This document shows, piece after piece, positions 25,831 through 35,042 of a DNA stretch of 49,084 nucleotides. The notes under the pieces were generated by a model that saw only the letters and a program-made list of their open reading frames with translations, was not told the DNA's origin and searched no databases. Origin of the DNA: Flavobacterium haoranii (GTDB lineage Bacteria; Bacteroidota; Bacteroidia; Flavobacteriales; Flavobacteriaceae); assembly GCA_003246205.1 (NCBI GenBank), contig QKBC01000022.1, positions 1-49,084 of the forward strand, given 5' to 3'. How positions within the stretch are numbered: the first letter of the stretch is position 1; the number at the start of each line of letters is the position of its first letter. The translations under genes were made by a program, and so were the position numbers.

Positions 25831-27459
25831 ATGGAGCAGTACACACAATTAGCGAAAACGATTTCGTTAGCAAAATACGGAATAAAAGACGTAGAGGAAA
25901 TTGTTTACAATCCATCTTATGATTATTTGTATAATGCGGAATTGGATAACCAATTAGAGGGGTATGAAAGAGGACAATTGACCGATTTGGGAGCTGTCAA
26001 TGTAATGACAGGAGAATTTACAGGGCGTTCGCCTAAAGATAAATATATTGTAAAAGATGACGTTACAAAAGATACTGTTTGGTGGACTTCTGAAAAAGCG
26101 GTAAACGATAACAAACCGATATCACAAGACACGTGGAATGCTCTAAAAGAAGTTTCTATAGAACAACTTTCAGGGAAGAAGTTGTATGTAGTAGATGCGT
26201 TTTGCGGTGCAAATGAAAATTCGCGTTTAAAAGTACGTTTTATTATGGAAGTGCCTTGGCAGGCTCATTTTGTAACAAATATGTTTATTAGACCAACAAG
26301 AGAAGAGTTGGAAGATTTTGGTGAACCGGATTTTGTAGTGGTTAATGCATCAAAAACATCGTTTAAAGATTATGCAAAATATAATTTGAATTCAGAGGTG
26401 TTTGTAGCATTTAATTTAACTGAAAAAATGCAATTAATCGGAGGAACATGGTACGGAGGAGAAATGAAAAAAGGAATGTTCTCTATGATGAATTATTATT
26501 TACCACTTCAAGGGATTGCTTCGATGCACTGTTCGGCAAATAAAGGAAAAGAAGGAGATGTTGCTGTATTTTTTGGATTATCGGGAACAGGAAAAACAAC
26601 TTTATCTACTGATCCTAAACGAGAATTAATCGGTGACGATGAACACGGTTGGGATAACGATGGAGTGTTCAACTTTGAAGGCGGATGTTATGCAAAGACA
26701 ATTAATTTGAGCAAAGAAAATGAACCGGATATTTATAATGCTATCCGTAAAGATGCTTTATTGGAAAATGTAACGGTAAATGCCAACGGCGAGATTGATT
26801 TTACAGATGGTTCTGTTACGGAGAATACAAGAGTTTCATATCCTATTGATCACATTGAAAATATTGTAAAACCGGTTTCTAAAGCAGGTCACGCTACAAA
26901 AGTGATTTTCCTTACAGCAGATGCTTTTGGAGTGATGCCTCCGGTTTCAAAACTAACTCCGGAGCAAACAAAATATTATTTTCTTTCCGGTTTCACGGCT
27001 AAATTAGCAGGTACAGAAATAGGTATAACTAAACCGGAGCCTACATTCTCAGCTTGTTTTGGTAAAGCATTCTTAAGTTTGCACCCGACAAAATACGGAG
27101 AAGAGTTGGTGAAAAAGATGGAAGAGCACAATGCAACAGCTTATATGGTGAATACGGGTTGGAACGGAACAGGAAAACGTATTTCAATTAAAGACACCAG
27201 AGCTATTATTGACAGAATTTTAGACGGTTCTATGGAAAAAGCAGCAACAAGTGTGGTGCCGATATTTAATTTTGAAGTGCCTAACGTATTGGAAAATGTG
27301 GATACTAATATTTTGGATCCTAGAAATACTTATGCGGATGCTTCTGAATGGGAAAGCAGAGCAAAAGATTTGGCTGAAAAATTCATTAAGAACTTTGTAC
27401 AATATACAGATAATGAAGAAGGTAAATCCCTTGTGGCTGCTGGTCCGCAATTGGGTTAA
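25831..27459 (+). CDS. pckA: phosphoenolpyruvate carboxykinase (ATP)
   Basis: 542 aa, the normal length. The kinase P-loop is [14 protein letters not shown] at about 249-262, preceded by [19 protein letters not shown] and followed by [20 protein letters not shown], the metal- and substrate-binding region. The [11 protein letters not shown] segment near the N-terminus is also conserved. It converts oxaloacetate and ATP to PEP, the entry step of gluconeogenesis. It has its own promoter and a strong bidirectional terminator. Confidence 0.97.
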   Translation: MEQYTQLAKTISLAKYGIKDVEEIVYNPSYDYLYNAELDNQLEGYERGQLTDLGAVNVMTGEFTGRSPKDKYIVKDDVTKDTVWWTSEKAVNDNKPISQDTWNALKEVSIEQLSGKKLYVVDAFCGANENSRLKVRFIMEVPWQAHFVTNMFIRPTREELEDFGEPDFVVVNASKTSFKDYAKYNLNSEVFVAFNLTEKMQLIGGTWYGGEMKKGMFSMMNYYLPLQGIASMHCSANKGKEGDVAVFFGLSGTGKTTLSTDPKRELIGDDEHGWDNDGVFNFEGGCYAKTINLSKENEPDIYNAIRKDALLENVTVNANGEIDFTDGSVTENTRVSYPIDHIENIVKPVSKAGHATKVIFLTADAFGVMPPVSKLTPEQTKYYFLSGFTAKLAGTEIGITKPEPTFSACFGKAFLSLHPTKYGEELVKKMEEHNATAYMVNTGWNGTGKRISIKDTRAIIDRILDGSMEKAATSVVPIFNFEVPNVLENVDTNILDPRNTYADASEWESRAKDLAEKFIKNFVQYTDNEEGKSLVAAGPQLG

Positions 27460-27479
27460 TTTTAAAAAGTGTAAATAAG

Positions 27480-27507
27480 AAAAAGGGTTTCGAAAGAAAC
27501 CCTTTTT
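27480..27507. terminator. bidirectional terminator between pckA and hemD
   Basis: A perfect 12-bp stem AAAAAGGGTTTC / GAAACCCTTTTT with loop GAAA; T-tracts on both strands. It serves pckA and the convergent hemD. Confidence 0.9.
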
Positions 27508-27542
27508 TTGTGCTATAGAAGAAAATAAAATATAAAGAATTA

Positions 27543-28301
27543 TTATTTTCCTTTGTTTACTTCTAAGATATATTTTTCTAATGCGCCGGTCATAGATGGT
27601 GTTTCCGGTGTTGGAGCCATGATGTCCACACGTAAGCCACGATCTAAAGCTTCTTTTTGGGTAGTGACGCCAAAAACGGCAATTCTGGTATTGTTTTGTT
27701 TGAAGTCAGGGAAATTTTTAAATAGAGATTTAATCCCTGTTGGACTAAAAAATGCCAAAACATCGTAATAAACGTCCTTCAAATCAGATAGATCACTCAT
27801 TACAGTACGGTAGAAGATTCCTTGTGTCCAATCTACTTTTAAAGCATTTAATGTTTGCGGAACGTCTGAGTTCAGCTGATCCGTGTTGGGTAATAAAAAC
27901 TTTTCGTCTTTGTACTTTTTGATTAGAGGAGCAAGGTCTGTAAACTCTTTTTGACCCACATAAATTTTTCGTTTTCTGTACACCACATAACGTTGTAAGT
28001 AGTATGCAACGGCTTCAGATTGACAGAAATATTTTAGATCTTCCGGCACTTTAAAGCGCATTTCTTCTGCAACCCTGAAAAAATGATCTACGGCATTACG
28101 GCTGGTTAGGATGATAGCCGTAAATTTACTCAAGTCAATTTTTTGAGCCCTAACTTCTTTTGCGCTTACGCCTTCTACGTGGATAAAAGGTCTGAAGTCT
28201 ACTCTAACTTTTAGTTTGTTTTGAAGTTCAAAATAAGGAGAATTTTCAACTTTAGGCTCTGGTTGTGAAACCAAGATTGTTTTCACTTTCAAATTTGACA
28301 T
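27543..28301 (-). CDS. hemD: uroporphyrinogen-III synthase
   Basis: 252 aa. The sequence has the two-domain HemD pattern: TILVSQPEPK at the N-terminus, FTAIILTSRNAVDHFF, then the second-domain GIFYRTV, DVLAFFSPTGIKSLFKNF and IAVFGVTTQKEALDRG, PTPETPSMTGALEKYI. HemD cyclises hydroxymethylbilane to uroporphyrinogen III in tetrapyrrole synthesis. It follows the DUF4271 gene by 7 bp on the same strand, a common Bacteroidota arrangement. HemD is poorly conserved; the call rests on the SPTG and TPETPS motifs and context. Confidence 0.9.
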   Translation of the reverse strand: MSNLKVKTILVSQPEPKVENSPYFELQNKLKVRVDFRPFIHVEGVSAKEVRAQKIDLSKFTAIILTSRNAVDHFFRVAEEMRFKVPEDLKYFCQSEAVAYYLQRYVVYRKRKIYVGQKEFTDLAPLIKKYKDEKFLLPNTDQLNSDVPQTLNALKVDWTQGIFYRTVMSDLSDLKDVYYDVLAFFSPTGIKSLFKNFPDFKQNNTRIAVFGVTTQKEALDRGLRVDIMAPTPETPSMTGALEKYILEVNKGK

Positions 28302-28308
28302 AAGATGT

Positions 28309-28974
28309 TCAATTTTTTGTAATCCAATAATACATGAAATAATAGGGCGCTATTTCAAAGGTGCAAAGATATAAAATAAAATAGAATATTTTACGGGCTA
28401 CTAAATTTTGGTATGTTTTTAAAGTTATCAGGTAAGTAACTGATGAAAAAGCGATGATTAATAATACCAGTACAATATAGATTCCGTTGCTGTTGACGGC
28501 ATTATAAAATAAGATAATGTCGATGGGTAATAGTAAGAGTCCTATATAAGTTCTGTAGGTTACTTTTAATAAATTGAATTGCTCAGCAAATTCCTCAATC
28601 CTGAAAGAAGTGGCAATGATCTTTTCAATTAAATATTTAGATAGAATGAAAACTGTTAGAAAGGTAAAAATCTGAATGTATAAGATAACGTTATGCTTTT
28701 CTTTTCCGTAGAACTGAGCTAACAATAGTAAAATGAAAAAGGAAAGTGATATCATTTGTACGAAAAATAAAGAAATAGTAAAACCGCTTCTGATATTAGA
28801 GGATTCTTTATAAATCTTAGTATATTTGTCAGATACTGCCAAACGAAGAAATTCGTTAAAGCGAGCCCCAAAAACATTTCGGTTTATTGCAATAGCAATG
28901 AAAGCTACAAGAAACAGAATGGTAGCCCAGTTATTTAATCCTATGATTCTCTCGGTAAAGAAAATTTTGTGCAT
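28309..28974 (-). CDS. DUF4271 membrane protein
   Basis: 221 aa with about six membrane helices (NWATILFLVAFIAIAIN, GFTISLFFVQMISLSFFILL, VILYIQIFTFLTVFILSKYL, TYIGLLLLPIDIILFYN, YIVLVLLIIAFSSVTYL and FYFILYLCTFEIAPYYFMYY). The C-terminal FILYLCTFEIAP motif is characteristic of DUF4271, which in Bacteroidota sits next to hemD. The function is unknown. It is divergent from the mannosyltransferase gene and leads the hemD transcript. Confidence 0.88.
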   Translation of the reverse strand: MHKIFFTERIIGLNNWATILFLVAFIAIAINRNVFGARFNEFLRLAVSDKYTKIYKESSNIRSGFTISLFFVQMISLSFFILLLLAQFYGKEKHNVILYIQIFTFLTVFILSKYLIEKIIATSFRIEEFAEQFNLLKVTYRTYIGLLLLPIDIILFYNAVNSNGIYIVLVLLIIAFSSVTYLITLKTYQNLVARKIFYFILYLCTFEIAPYYFMYYWITKN

Positions 28975-29047
28975 GGCACAAAATTACAAAAAATACTATC
29001 AGAACTATTATTATAAAATAATTAAGATATAAAGTCGAGAAATAGCG

Positions 29048-29055
29048 TATTTTTG
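29048..29055 (+). promoter_or_regulatory. candidate -7 element for the mannosyltransferase operon
   Basis: TATTTTTG matches TAnnTTTG, 18 bp before the ATG. No clear TTG upstream. A TTG start codon suggested inside it (29053) is unlikely for that reason. Confidence 0.45.
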
Positions 29056-29073
29056 TATCCAAATTTTAACAGA

Positions 29074-29796
29074 ATGCCAAAAGGATTAGTCGTTATTCCT
29101 ACGTATAATGAAATCGAAAATATAGAGAACATTATTAGAGCTGTCATGGCGCTAGATGATTTTTTCCATGTTTTGATTGTTGACGATAATTCTCCTGACG
29201 GAACTGCTCAAAAAGCTTTGAGCCTACAGCAAGAGTTTACTGGCAGGATTTTTGTTGAAATTAGACCAAAAAAATCAGGATTGGGAACAGCTTATGTTCA
29301 TGGCTTTAAATGGGCAATAGCTAACCAATACGATTACATATTTGAAATGGATGCTGATTTTTCACATAGCCCTAACGATTTGCCAAGGTTGTTGGAAGCC
29401 TGTAAGAGCGGAGCAGATGTCGCTATAGGATCGCGTTATTCAACAGGAGTTAATGTCGTAAATTGGCCTTTATCAAGAGTGTTGTTATCTTATTTTGCGT
29501 CGGTTTATGTGCAAATTATTACAAGTATGAAAATTCATGATGCCACGGCAGGATTTATTTGTTATAAGCGGAGTGCATTAGAGAATATCGGGCTCGATAA
29601 AATAAAGTTTATAGGTTACGCGTTTCAAATTGAGATGAAATATAGAGCTTTTGTAAAAGGGCTTAAATTAGTTGAAGTTCCAATTATTTTTACTGATCGG
29701 ACTAAAGGACAATCCAAAATGAGTGGCTCAATCATTAGAGAAGCTATTTTTGGAGTTATATTATTAAGAATTAAAAAATTACTGAATACCATATAA
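29074..29796 (+). CDS. polyprenol-phosphate mannosyltransferase-like GT2 glycosyltransferase
   Basis: 240 aa from ATG 29074, chosen because the GT2 fold starts at once (GLVVIPTYNEIENIENII). DDNSPDGTAQKA and MDADFSHSPNDL supply the nucleotide- and metal-binding Asp residues, and TAGFICYKRSALENI and KSGLGTAYVHGFKWA match dolichol-phosphate mannose synthase (DPM1-type). It would move a sugar, probably mannose, onto a polyprenyl phosphate at the membrane. It has no C-terminal membrane helices. Its stop overlaps the dihydroorotase start by 1 bp, so the two are coupled. Confidence 0.9.
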   Translation: MPKGLVVIPTYNEIENIENIIRAVMALDDFFHVLIVDDNSPDGTAQKALSLQQEFTGRIFVEIRPKKSGLGTAYVHGFKWAIANQYDYIFEMDADFSHSPNDLPRLLEACKSGADVAIGSRYSTGVNVVNWPLSRVLLSYFASVYVQIITSMKIHDATAGFICYKRSALENIGLDKIKFIGYAFQIEMKYRAFVKGLKLVEVPIIFTDRTKGQSKMSGSIIREAIFGVILLRIKKLLNTI

Positions 29797-31139
29797 TGAG
29801 CACTTATTTAATCAAGAATGCTAAAGTTGTAAATGAAGGGCAAATTTTTGAAGGCGATGTTTTAGTAGAAAATGGATTTATTAAAGAAATAGCCGAAAAA
29901 ATTAGTCCTAAATCTTCAGAATGTATTATTGTCGATGCAGAAGGAAACTATTTGATTCCGGGAGTAATTGATGATCAGGTGCATTTTAGAGAACCGGGAT
30001 TAACACATAAAGGAAATATTGCGAGCGAAAGCAGGGCGGCTGTTGCCGGAGGAATTACCTCTTTTATTGAGCAGCCAAATACGGTTCCCAATGCGGTTAC
30101 ACAAGAACTTTTAGAACAAAAATATCAAATTGCTGCTGAGACTTCTTATGCTAATTACTCCTTTATGATGGGAGGAACCAATGATAATTTAGAAGAAGTT
30201 TTAAAAACCAATCCTCGAAATGTTGCCGGAATCAAATTGTTTTTAGGTTCTTCAACAGGCAATATGTTGGTGGACAATCAAGAAGTTTTAGAAAAAATAT
30301 TTTCATCAACTAAAATGTTGATTGCTGTACACTGCGAAGACGAAGAAACTATAAAAGCAAATTTAGAGCACTATAAAGCAGAATACGGAGATGATATTCC
30401 AATGAAATTTCATCCTTTAATTCGCAGTGCTGAAGCTTGTTATATTTCGTCTTCTAAGGCTATTGAGCTGGCTAAGAAAACCGGAGCGCGTTTGCATGTA
30501 TTTCACCTGTCAACGGCTAAAGAAATGAGTTTGTTTACCAATAAAATTCCTTTGGAGGAAAAACAAATCACAGCCGAAGCTTGTGTGCATCATCTTTGGT
30601 TTACCGATAAAGATTACGAAACAAAAGGTAGTTTAATCAAATGGAATCCGGCAGTAAAAACAGAAGCAGACAGAGATGCTTTGTGGGAAGCCCTTCTGGA
30701 TGACAGAATTGATGTTATTGCAACAGATCATGCGCCTCATACTTTAGAAGAGAAAATGAATCCATATACAAGTTGTCCTTCTGGAGGTCCGTTGGTTCAG
30801 CACGCATTAGTTGCTATGTTCGAAAAACACGTGAAAGGAAAGATTTCAGTAGAGAAGATCGTAGAAAAAATGTGCCATAATCCGGCTAAGATCTTTAAAA
30901 TTGAAAAAAGAGGTTTTATCAGAGAGGGTTATCATGCAGATCTAGTGATTGTTAATTCACATTTACCTTGGGTAGTAAAAAAAGAAAATATTCTATACAA
31001 ATGTGGATGGTCTCCGTTTGAAGGAACTAATTTTAAATCAAGAGTGACTCATACTTTTGTTAATGGAACTTTAGTATATACTAATGGTAAGGTGAAAGAT
31101 GTTAAGGTGGGAGAACGATTGTTATTTGAAAGAGAATAA
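29796..31139 (+). CDS. pyrC: dihydroorotase (amidohydrolase superfamily)
   Basis: 447 aa. The pattern is DDQVHFREPGLTHKG at 59-73, GITSFIEQPNT, GIKLFLGSSTGN with the likely carboxylated or bridging Lys, AVHCEDEETI, HVFHLSTAKEM and IATDHAPHTLEEK with the catalytic Asp. It should close carbamoyl-aspartate to dihydroorotate in pyrimidine synthesis. The first metal motif reads Q-V-H rather than the usual H-x-H, a variation that I believe is common in this Bacteroidota group. It lies between the mannosyltransferase and the DUF4296 lipoprotein, with 2 bp before the latter. Confidence 0.9.
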   Translation: MSTYLIKNAKVVNEGQIFEGDVLVENGFIKEIAEKISPKSSECIIVDAEGNYLIPGVIDDQVHFREPGLTHKGNIASESRAAVAGGITSFIEQPNTVPNAVTQELLEQKYQIAAETSYANYSFMMGGTNDNLEEVLKTNPRNVAGIKLFLGSSTGNMLVDNQEVLEKIFSSTKMLIAVHCEDEETIKANLEHYKAEYGDDIPMKFHPLIRSAEACYISSSKAIELAKKTGARLHVFHLSTAKEMSLFTNKIPLEEKQITAEACVHHLWFTDKDYETKGSLIKWNPAVKTEADRDALWEALLDDRIDVIATDHAPHTLEEKMNPYTSCPSGGPLVQHALVAMFEKHVKGKISVEKIVEKMCHNPAKIFKIEKRGFIREGYHADLVIVNSHLPWVVKKENILYKCGWSPFEGTNFKSRVTHTFVNGTLVYTNGKVKDVKVGERLLFERE

Positions 31140-31141
31140 AA

Positions 31142-31576
31142 ATGAAAAAAATACTAATCCTGATTGTTTTTTTTATAATAGCCTGTAACTCTAATCCGGT
31201 TCCTAAACCGGATCATTTGTTGAGCGAAGATCAAATGAAGGATATTTTATATGATTTGGCTATTTTGCAGGCAATGGAAAGCTATAATCCTGGTAAGTTA
31301 AGAGAAAATGGTGTTGACGCGAGAAGCTATATTTTTGATAAGTATCAGATAGATAGTACTGTTTTTTATCAGAATCAGCGGTATTATGCGTCAAATGCCC
31401 GCAAATATAAAAAAATGTATAAAGCTATTTTGGAACGGGTTAATAATCAAATTTCTGAAGAAGATTCTATTAATCAGGAAAATAATTTGGGAGCTAAAAA
31501 GAAAGATTCTATTATTAAATCCAAAAGAAGTCGGATAAACCGAGATAGTATTAGCAATAATCTTCCTTTGAAATAA
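31142..31576 (+). CDS. DUF4296 lipoprotein
   Basis: 144 aa. Lipobox LIVFFIIAC with C15, then the DUF4296 pattern PDHLLSEDQMKDILYDLAIL and SYIFDKYQIDSTVFYQNQRYY. The C-terminus is Lys/Ser-rich and disordered. It follows dihydroorotase by 2 bp, so the run mannosyltransferase-pyrC-DUF4296 is one operon. The function is unknown. Its end overlaps the convergent epimerase gene by 26 bp. Confidence 0.87.
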   Translation: MKKILILIVFFIIACNSNPVPKPDHLLSEDQMKDILYDLAILQAMESYNPGKLRENGVDARSYIFDKYQIDSTVFYQNQRYYASNARKYKKMYKAILERVNNQISEEDSINQENNLGAKKKDSIIKSKRSRINRDSISNNLPLK

Positions 31577-32549
31577 AGGAAAAGATTTCATTTACAGTTT
31601 TAAAATTGTAATTAAGAGCTTGTTTAATTTTATTGTTGTTATACTGTTGTGTGCTGTGAGAAGCTTTGGCCATAGTTTTGGTAAACATTCTTTTTTTACC
31701 TAAAATAAAGAATAAAAACCAATCTAATCTCCAACCAATTGCTGTCAACGTTTTATTGGCATACACATAAGGTCTTTTTACTTTTAGAATATCTGCGATG
31801 GTATAGAACAGTTCTTCTTGGGAAATATTTTCTGAAACTAAGGTATAACGTTCTCCGTTAAAATTGCCATTCATTAAGGTAATCATACAGTCAACCACAT
31901 CTTCTACGGCAACAACTGCGACAATACCCTTTGAATAAAAAGGGAATCCTTTTTTTATGTTTTTTATAATCAAGCTACTGCCTTTATCAGGAAAACCATA
32001 ACCAAAGATTACTCCCGGATTTACAATCACAACTTCCAAGCCTTCTTGGTAACCGCGCCAAACTTCCATTTCGGCTCCGTACTTAGTTATAGCATAGTCG
32101 CTGTGGGGAATTTCGGTATTCCATTCTGTTTCTTCAGTAAGTATAGTTTCGTTTTCTTTTAAGTCTCCCAAAGCAGCTATAGATGAAACATGACAAATTT
32201 TTCGAACGCCAAAATCAATACAACAATTAACAATATTAGCAGTCCCTTCTTCATTTATTTTACGAAGCAGGTTCTCATCTTTCGGATCAAAAGAAATATA
32301 AGCAGCACAGTGATAAACTTCGGTAACGCCCTCAAAAGCTTTGTTTAAGCTCGGAATATCTGTGATATCGGCATTTATCCACATAATTTTTTCAAAAAGA
32401 GGTAAAGCATTATAGTATAAAAAAACTTTCTGAACTGCTTCTAAACTTTTTTTGTTTCTGTAAATGGCTTTCACAGCTTCGTTTTCCTGAAGCAGTTTTA
32501 CAAGTAGGTGAGAACCTACCAAACCTGTTGCACCTGTTACTAATACCAT
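31551..32549 (-). CDS. NAD(P)-dependent epimerase/dehydratase (extended SDR)
   Basis: 332 aa. N-terminal Rossmann motif VTGATGLVGSHLL, NADITDIP, CAAYISF, and the SDR active site as SSIAALGD with SDYAITKYGAEMEVW supplying YxxxK. Its substrate-binding half includes NPGVIFGYGFPDKGSS. It is similar to flavonol-reductase or nucleotide-sugar epimerase-like proteins of unknown substrate. It is convergent with and slightly overlaps the DUF4296 gene and is divergent from tyrS. Confidence 0.88.
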   Translation of the reverse strand: MVLVTGATGLVGSHLLVKLLQENEAVKAIYRNKKSLEAVQKVFLYYNALPLFEKIMWINADITDIPSLNKAFEGVTEVYHCAAYISFDPKDENLLRKINEEGTANIVNCCIDFGVRKICHVSSIAALGDLKENETILTEETEWNTEIPHSDYAITKYGAEMEVWRGYQEGLEVVIVNPGVIFGYGFPDKGSSLIIKNIKKGFPFYSKGIVAVVAVEDVVDCMITLMNGNFNGERYTLVSENISQEELFYTIADILKVKRPYVYANKTLTAIGWRLDWFLFFILGKKRMFTKTMAKASHSTQQYNNNKIKQALNYNFKTVNEIFSFISKEDYC

Positions 32550-32612
32550 GATGTAAAAATAGGGAAATCTTTAATGTGAAAGTAACAGAATTGCGATTAA
32601 ATACAACTTTAT

Positions 32613-32640
32613 AACTTTGAAACTTTGAAACTTTGAAACT
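32613..32640 (+). repeat. tandem 8-bp repeat in the tyrS promoter
   Basis: AACTTTGA is repeated three times and a half in tandem. The repeats overlap the TTG element of the tyrS promoter, so copy-number change could alter the promoter. Confidence 0.8.
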
Positions 32641-32655
32641 TAGCTACTATCTTTG
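32625..32655 (+). promoter_or_regulatory. tyrS promoter
   Basis: TTG (32625-32627), a 20-bp spacer and TATCTTTG (32648-32655) match the Bacteroidota -33/-7 consensus well. The ATG lies 19 bp downstream. Confidence 0.7.
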
Positions 32656-32674
32656 CGCAAATTATTGTAAAACG

Positions 32675-33979
32675 ATGAAAAATTTAGTAGAAGAATTACG
32701 TTGGAGAGGTTTGGTACATGACATCATGCCTGGAACTGAAGAGCAATTGACAAAAGAATCTACTACAGCATATATTGGTTTTGATCCTACTTCGGATTCC
32801 TTACATATCGGAAGCTTGGTGCCTATCATTTTGTTAAAGCACCTTCGTAATTTCGGACATAAGCCTATTGCTTTAGTAGGAGGCGCAACGGGTATGATTG
32901 GTGATCCGTCAGGTAAGTCTGACGAGCGTAACCTTTTAGATGAAGCTACCTTAAACAAAAATGTAGAGGGAATTAAAGGTGTTTTGTCTCGCTTTTTAGA
33001 TTTTGAAGCAACGGATGCCAATGCGCCGATTCTGGTAAATAATTACGATTGGATGAAAGAGTTCTCATTCATTGCTTTTGCGCGTGATATCGGAAAGCGT
33101 ATTACTGTAAACTATATGATGGCTAAAGATTCTGTAAAGAAGCGTTTAAGTGGTGAAGTAGGAGATGGAATGAGCTTTACGGAATTTACCTATCAATTAA
33201 TTCAAGGGTATGATTTCTATCATTTGCATAAAGCCTACGGTTGTAAATTGCAAATGGGAGGAAGTGACCAATGGGGAAATATTACTACCGGAACGGAAAT
33301 TATTCGTAGAATGAATGTGGGGAATGACGAGCAAGCAAAAGCTTTTGCTATGACTTGTCCGTTGATTACTAAAGCAGACGGTTCCAAATTTGGAAAAAGT
33401 GAAGGCGGAAACGTTTGGTTAGATGCCGAAAAAACATCGCCTTATAAATTCTACCAATTTTGGTTAAACACAACAGATGTTGATGCTGAAAAATACATTA
33501 AAATCTTTACGTTTTTAGACAAAGAAACTATTGATGCTTTAATTGCAGAACACCAACAAGTACCACATTTGCGTGCGTTGCAAAAACGTTTGGCAGAAGA
33601 ATTAATGTTGTTTGTACATTCTCAGGAAGATTTAGATAATGCTATTGCCGCCTCAAATGCATTGTTTAGTAATTCTATTGACGAACTAAAAAAATTAGAT
33701 GAGAAAACTTTTTTAGAGGTTTTTGATGGTGTGCCAATGGTTGAGTTGCCAATGAGCGAAATAGAAGCGGGTTTAGATATGATTGCTGCTTTGGCTGCCA
33801 AAACCAATTTCTTAGCGTCAAACGGAGAAGCTCGTAGAGAATTGAAGCAAAATGCTATTTCAGTAAATAAAGATAAAGTTGGAGAAGACAAAGTGATTAC
33901 AAAAGAAGATTTGATTAATGATCAATTTGTATTGCTTCAAAAAGGAAAGAAAAATTATTATGTAATTAGAGTAAAGTAA
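32675..33979 (+). CDS. tyrS: tyrosine--tRNA ligase
   Basis: 434 aa from ATG 32675; upstream in-frame sequence covers the promoter and is excluded. The class I HIGH-type motif is LHIGSLVP in [15 protein letters not shown]. The KMSKS-type motif is KFGKSEGG in [38 protein letters not shown] and [25 protein letters not shown] are typical of bacterial TyrRS; the C-terminal S4-like domain ends in [11 protein letters not shown]. It charges tRNA-Tyr. It ends 1 bp from the convergent LuxE-like gene. Confidence 0.97.
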   Translation: MKNLVEELRWRGLVHDIMPGTEEQLTKESTTAYIGFDPTSDSLHIGSLVPIILLKHLRNFGHKPIALVGGATGMIGDPSGKSDERNLLDEATLNKNVEGIKGVLSRFLDFEATDANAPILVNNYDWMKEFSFIAFARDIGKRITVNYMMAKDSVKKRLSGEVGDGMSFTEFTYQLIQGYDFYHLHKAYGCKLQMGGSDQWGNITTGTEIIRRMNVGNDEQAKAFAMTCPLITKADGSKFGKSEGGNVWLDAEKTSPYKFYQFWLNTTDVDAEKYIKIFTFLDKETIDALIAEHQQVPHLRALQKRLAEELMLFVHSQEDLDNAIAASNALFSNSIDELKKLDEKTFLEVFDGVPMVELPMSEIEAGLDMIAALAAKTNFLASNGEARRELKQNAISVNKDKVGEDKVITKEDLINDQFVLLQKGKKNYYVIRVK

Positions 33980-33980
33980 T

Positions 33981-34961
33981 TTACAGAACCATTAGATTAC
34001 AACCTCTGATATCAGAGTTATCAAAACGTCCCAACACTTCGAAAGAATGGTTGGGATATTTTTTCCCCAAATCCTGAGTAGCAATAAAACTGCATGAATT
34101 GATATTGGCCAAGTCAATTACATTGATTCCTCCTGTTTTGCCTTCAGGAATAAGAGTTAAAGCATCTTCGGTATCGCGGATCAAAATTTGCATCCAGGGC
34201 GGGCATTCAAAAATGCCATTTCCCAAGGAATAAGCTTGTGATAATAGTTCAGTCATACCATATTCAGAATGAATGGCAGATACACCGAATCCTTTGCAAA
34301 GGATGGAATGTAGCTCTTCGCGAATGATTTCTTTTCTTTTACCTTTCATACCGCCGGTTTCCATGATAATAGTGTTGTTTAATTGAAACGAATGTCTTTC
34401 AATTAGGTCCAACAAGGCATAGGTTACTCCAATTAATAGCACATTTTGCCCGGAATTATCCAGTTCTTCCAGTTTTGTAATTAATTCATCATAATTGTGC
34501 AGGTAAAAGCCAGAATCGGGATGATGACTTAGTTTAATTAAATCTTCTACCATGTGGATCAAAGAAGATCCTTCACGTTCTAAATAGGATGGTAGTAAGG
34601 CTAAAACACAGTAGTTTTCAATATTTCCGTAAAATTCAGCAAAACCTTTGCGGTAGCTTTCTTCGTAAAGAGAAATGTCAGTTACTAAATGCCGACTGTT
34701 TTGCATACCGGTTGTACCACTACTGGTAAAAATTTGTTGTATAGGTTCCGGTGAACTTAAAATTCCATGACTTTTAAAAAATTGAATAGGTAAAAAGGGA
34801 ATGTCTTCAACAGTCTTTGCATTAGAAGGATTTCTTCTGATTAAATCACAGAACTCTTGATAAACCATGTTGTTTTCGTATTGGTAACGAAAAACTTTCA
34901 TAGTGATTTTTTCAAAATCTTTTTTCCCGGAAATAGTGAATATGTCGTGAGCTGAAACCAA
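33981..34961 (-). CDS. LuxE/PaaK-like acyl-protein synthetase (acyltransferase)
   Basis: 326 aa. The adenylation-type pattern IFTSSGTTGMQNSRHLV with the P-loop-like SSGTTG, then IMETGGMKGKRKEI, HSEYGMTELLSQAY and RDTEDALTLIPEGKTGGINVIDLANINSCSFIAT matches LuxE-like acyl-protein synthetases, which activate a carboxylic acid with ATP. It lacks the LuxC/LuxD partners, so it is not luminescence-related; small-molecule or cell-wall acylation is possible. It is convergent with tyrS and ends 1 bp from it. Confidence 0.83.
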   Translation of the reverse strand: MVSAHDIFTISGKKDFEKITMKVFRYQYENNMVYQEFCDLIRRNPSNAKTVEDIPFLPIQFFKSHGILSSPEPIQQIFTSSGTTGMQNSRHLVTDISLYEESYRKGFAEFYGNIENYCVLALLPSYLEREGSSLIHMVEDLIKLSHHPDSGFYLHNYDELITKLEELDNSGQNVLLIGVTYALLDLIERHSFQLNNTIIMETGGMKGKRKEIIREELHSILCKGFGVSAIHSEYGMTELLSQAYSLGNGIFECPPWMQILIRDTEDALTLIPEGKTGGINVIDLANINSCSFIATQDLGKKYPNHSFEVLGRFDNSDIRGCNLMVL

Positions 34962-34986
34962 GTCAATTTTTTTGCAAAGCTATGAA

Positions 34987-35023
34987 ATAAAAAAGCACTA
35001 ATTTTTAGTCAGGGCTTTTTTAT
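34987..35023 (-). terminator. terminator of the M64 peptidase operon
   Basis: A 10-bp stem ATAAAAAAGC / GCTTTTTTAT, 20 bp after the M64 gene stop. It stands between that gene and the downstream LuxE-like start. Confidence 0.75.
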
Positions 35024-35042
35024 AAAACATTTTAAAGGAAAA

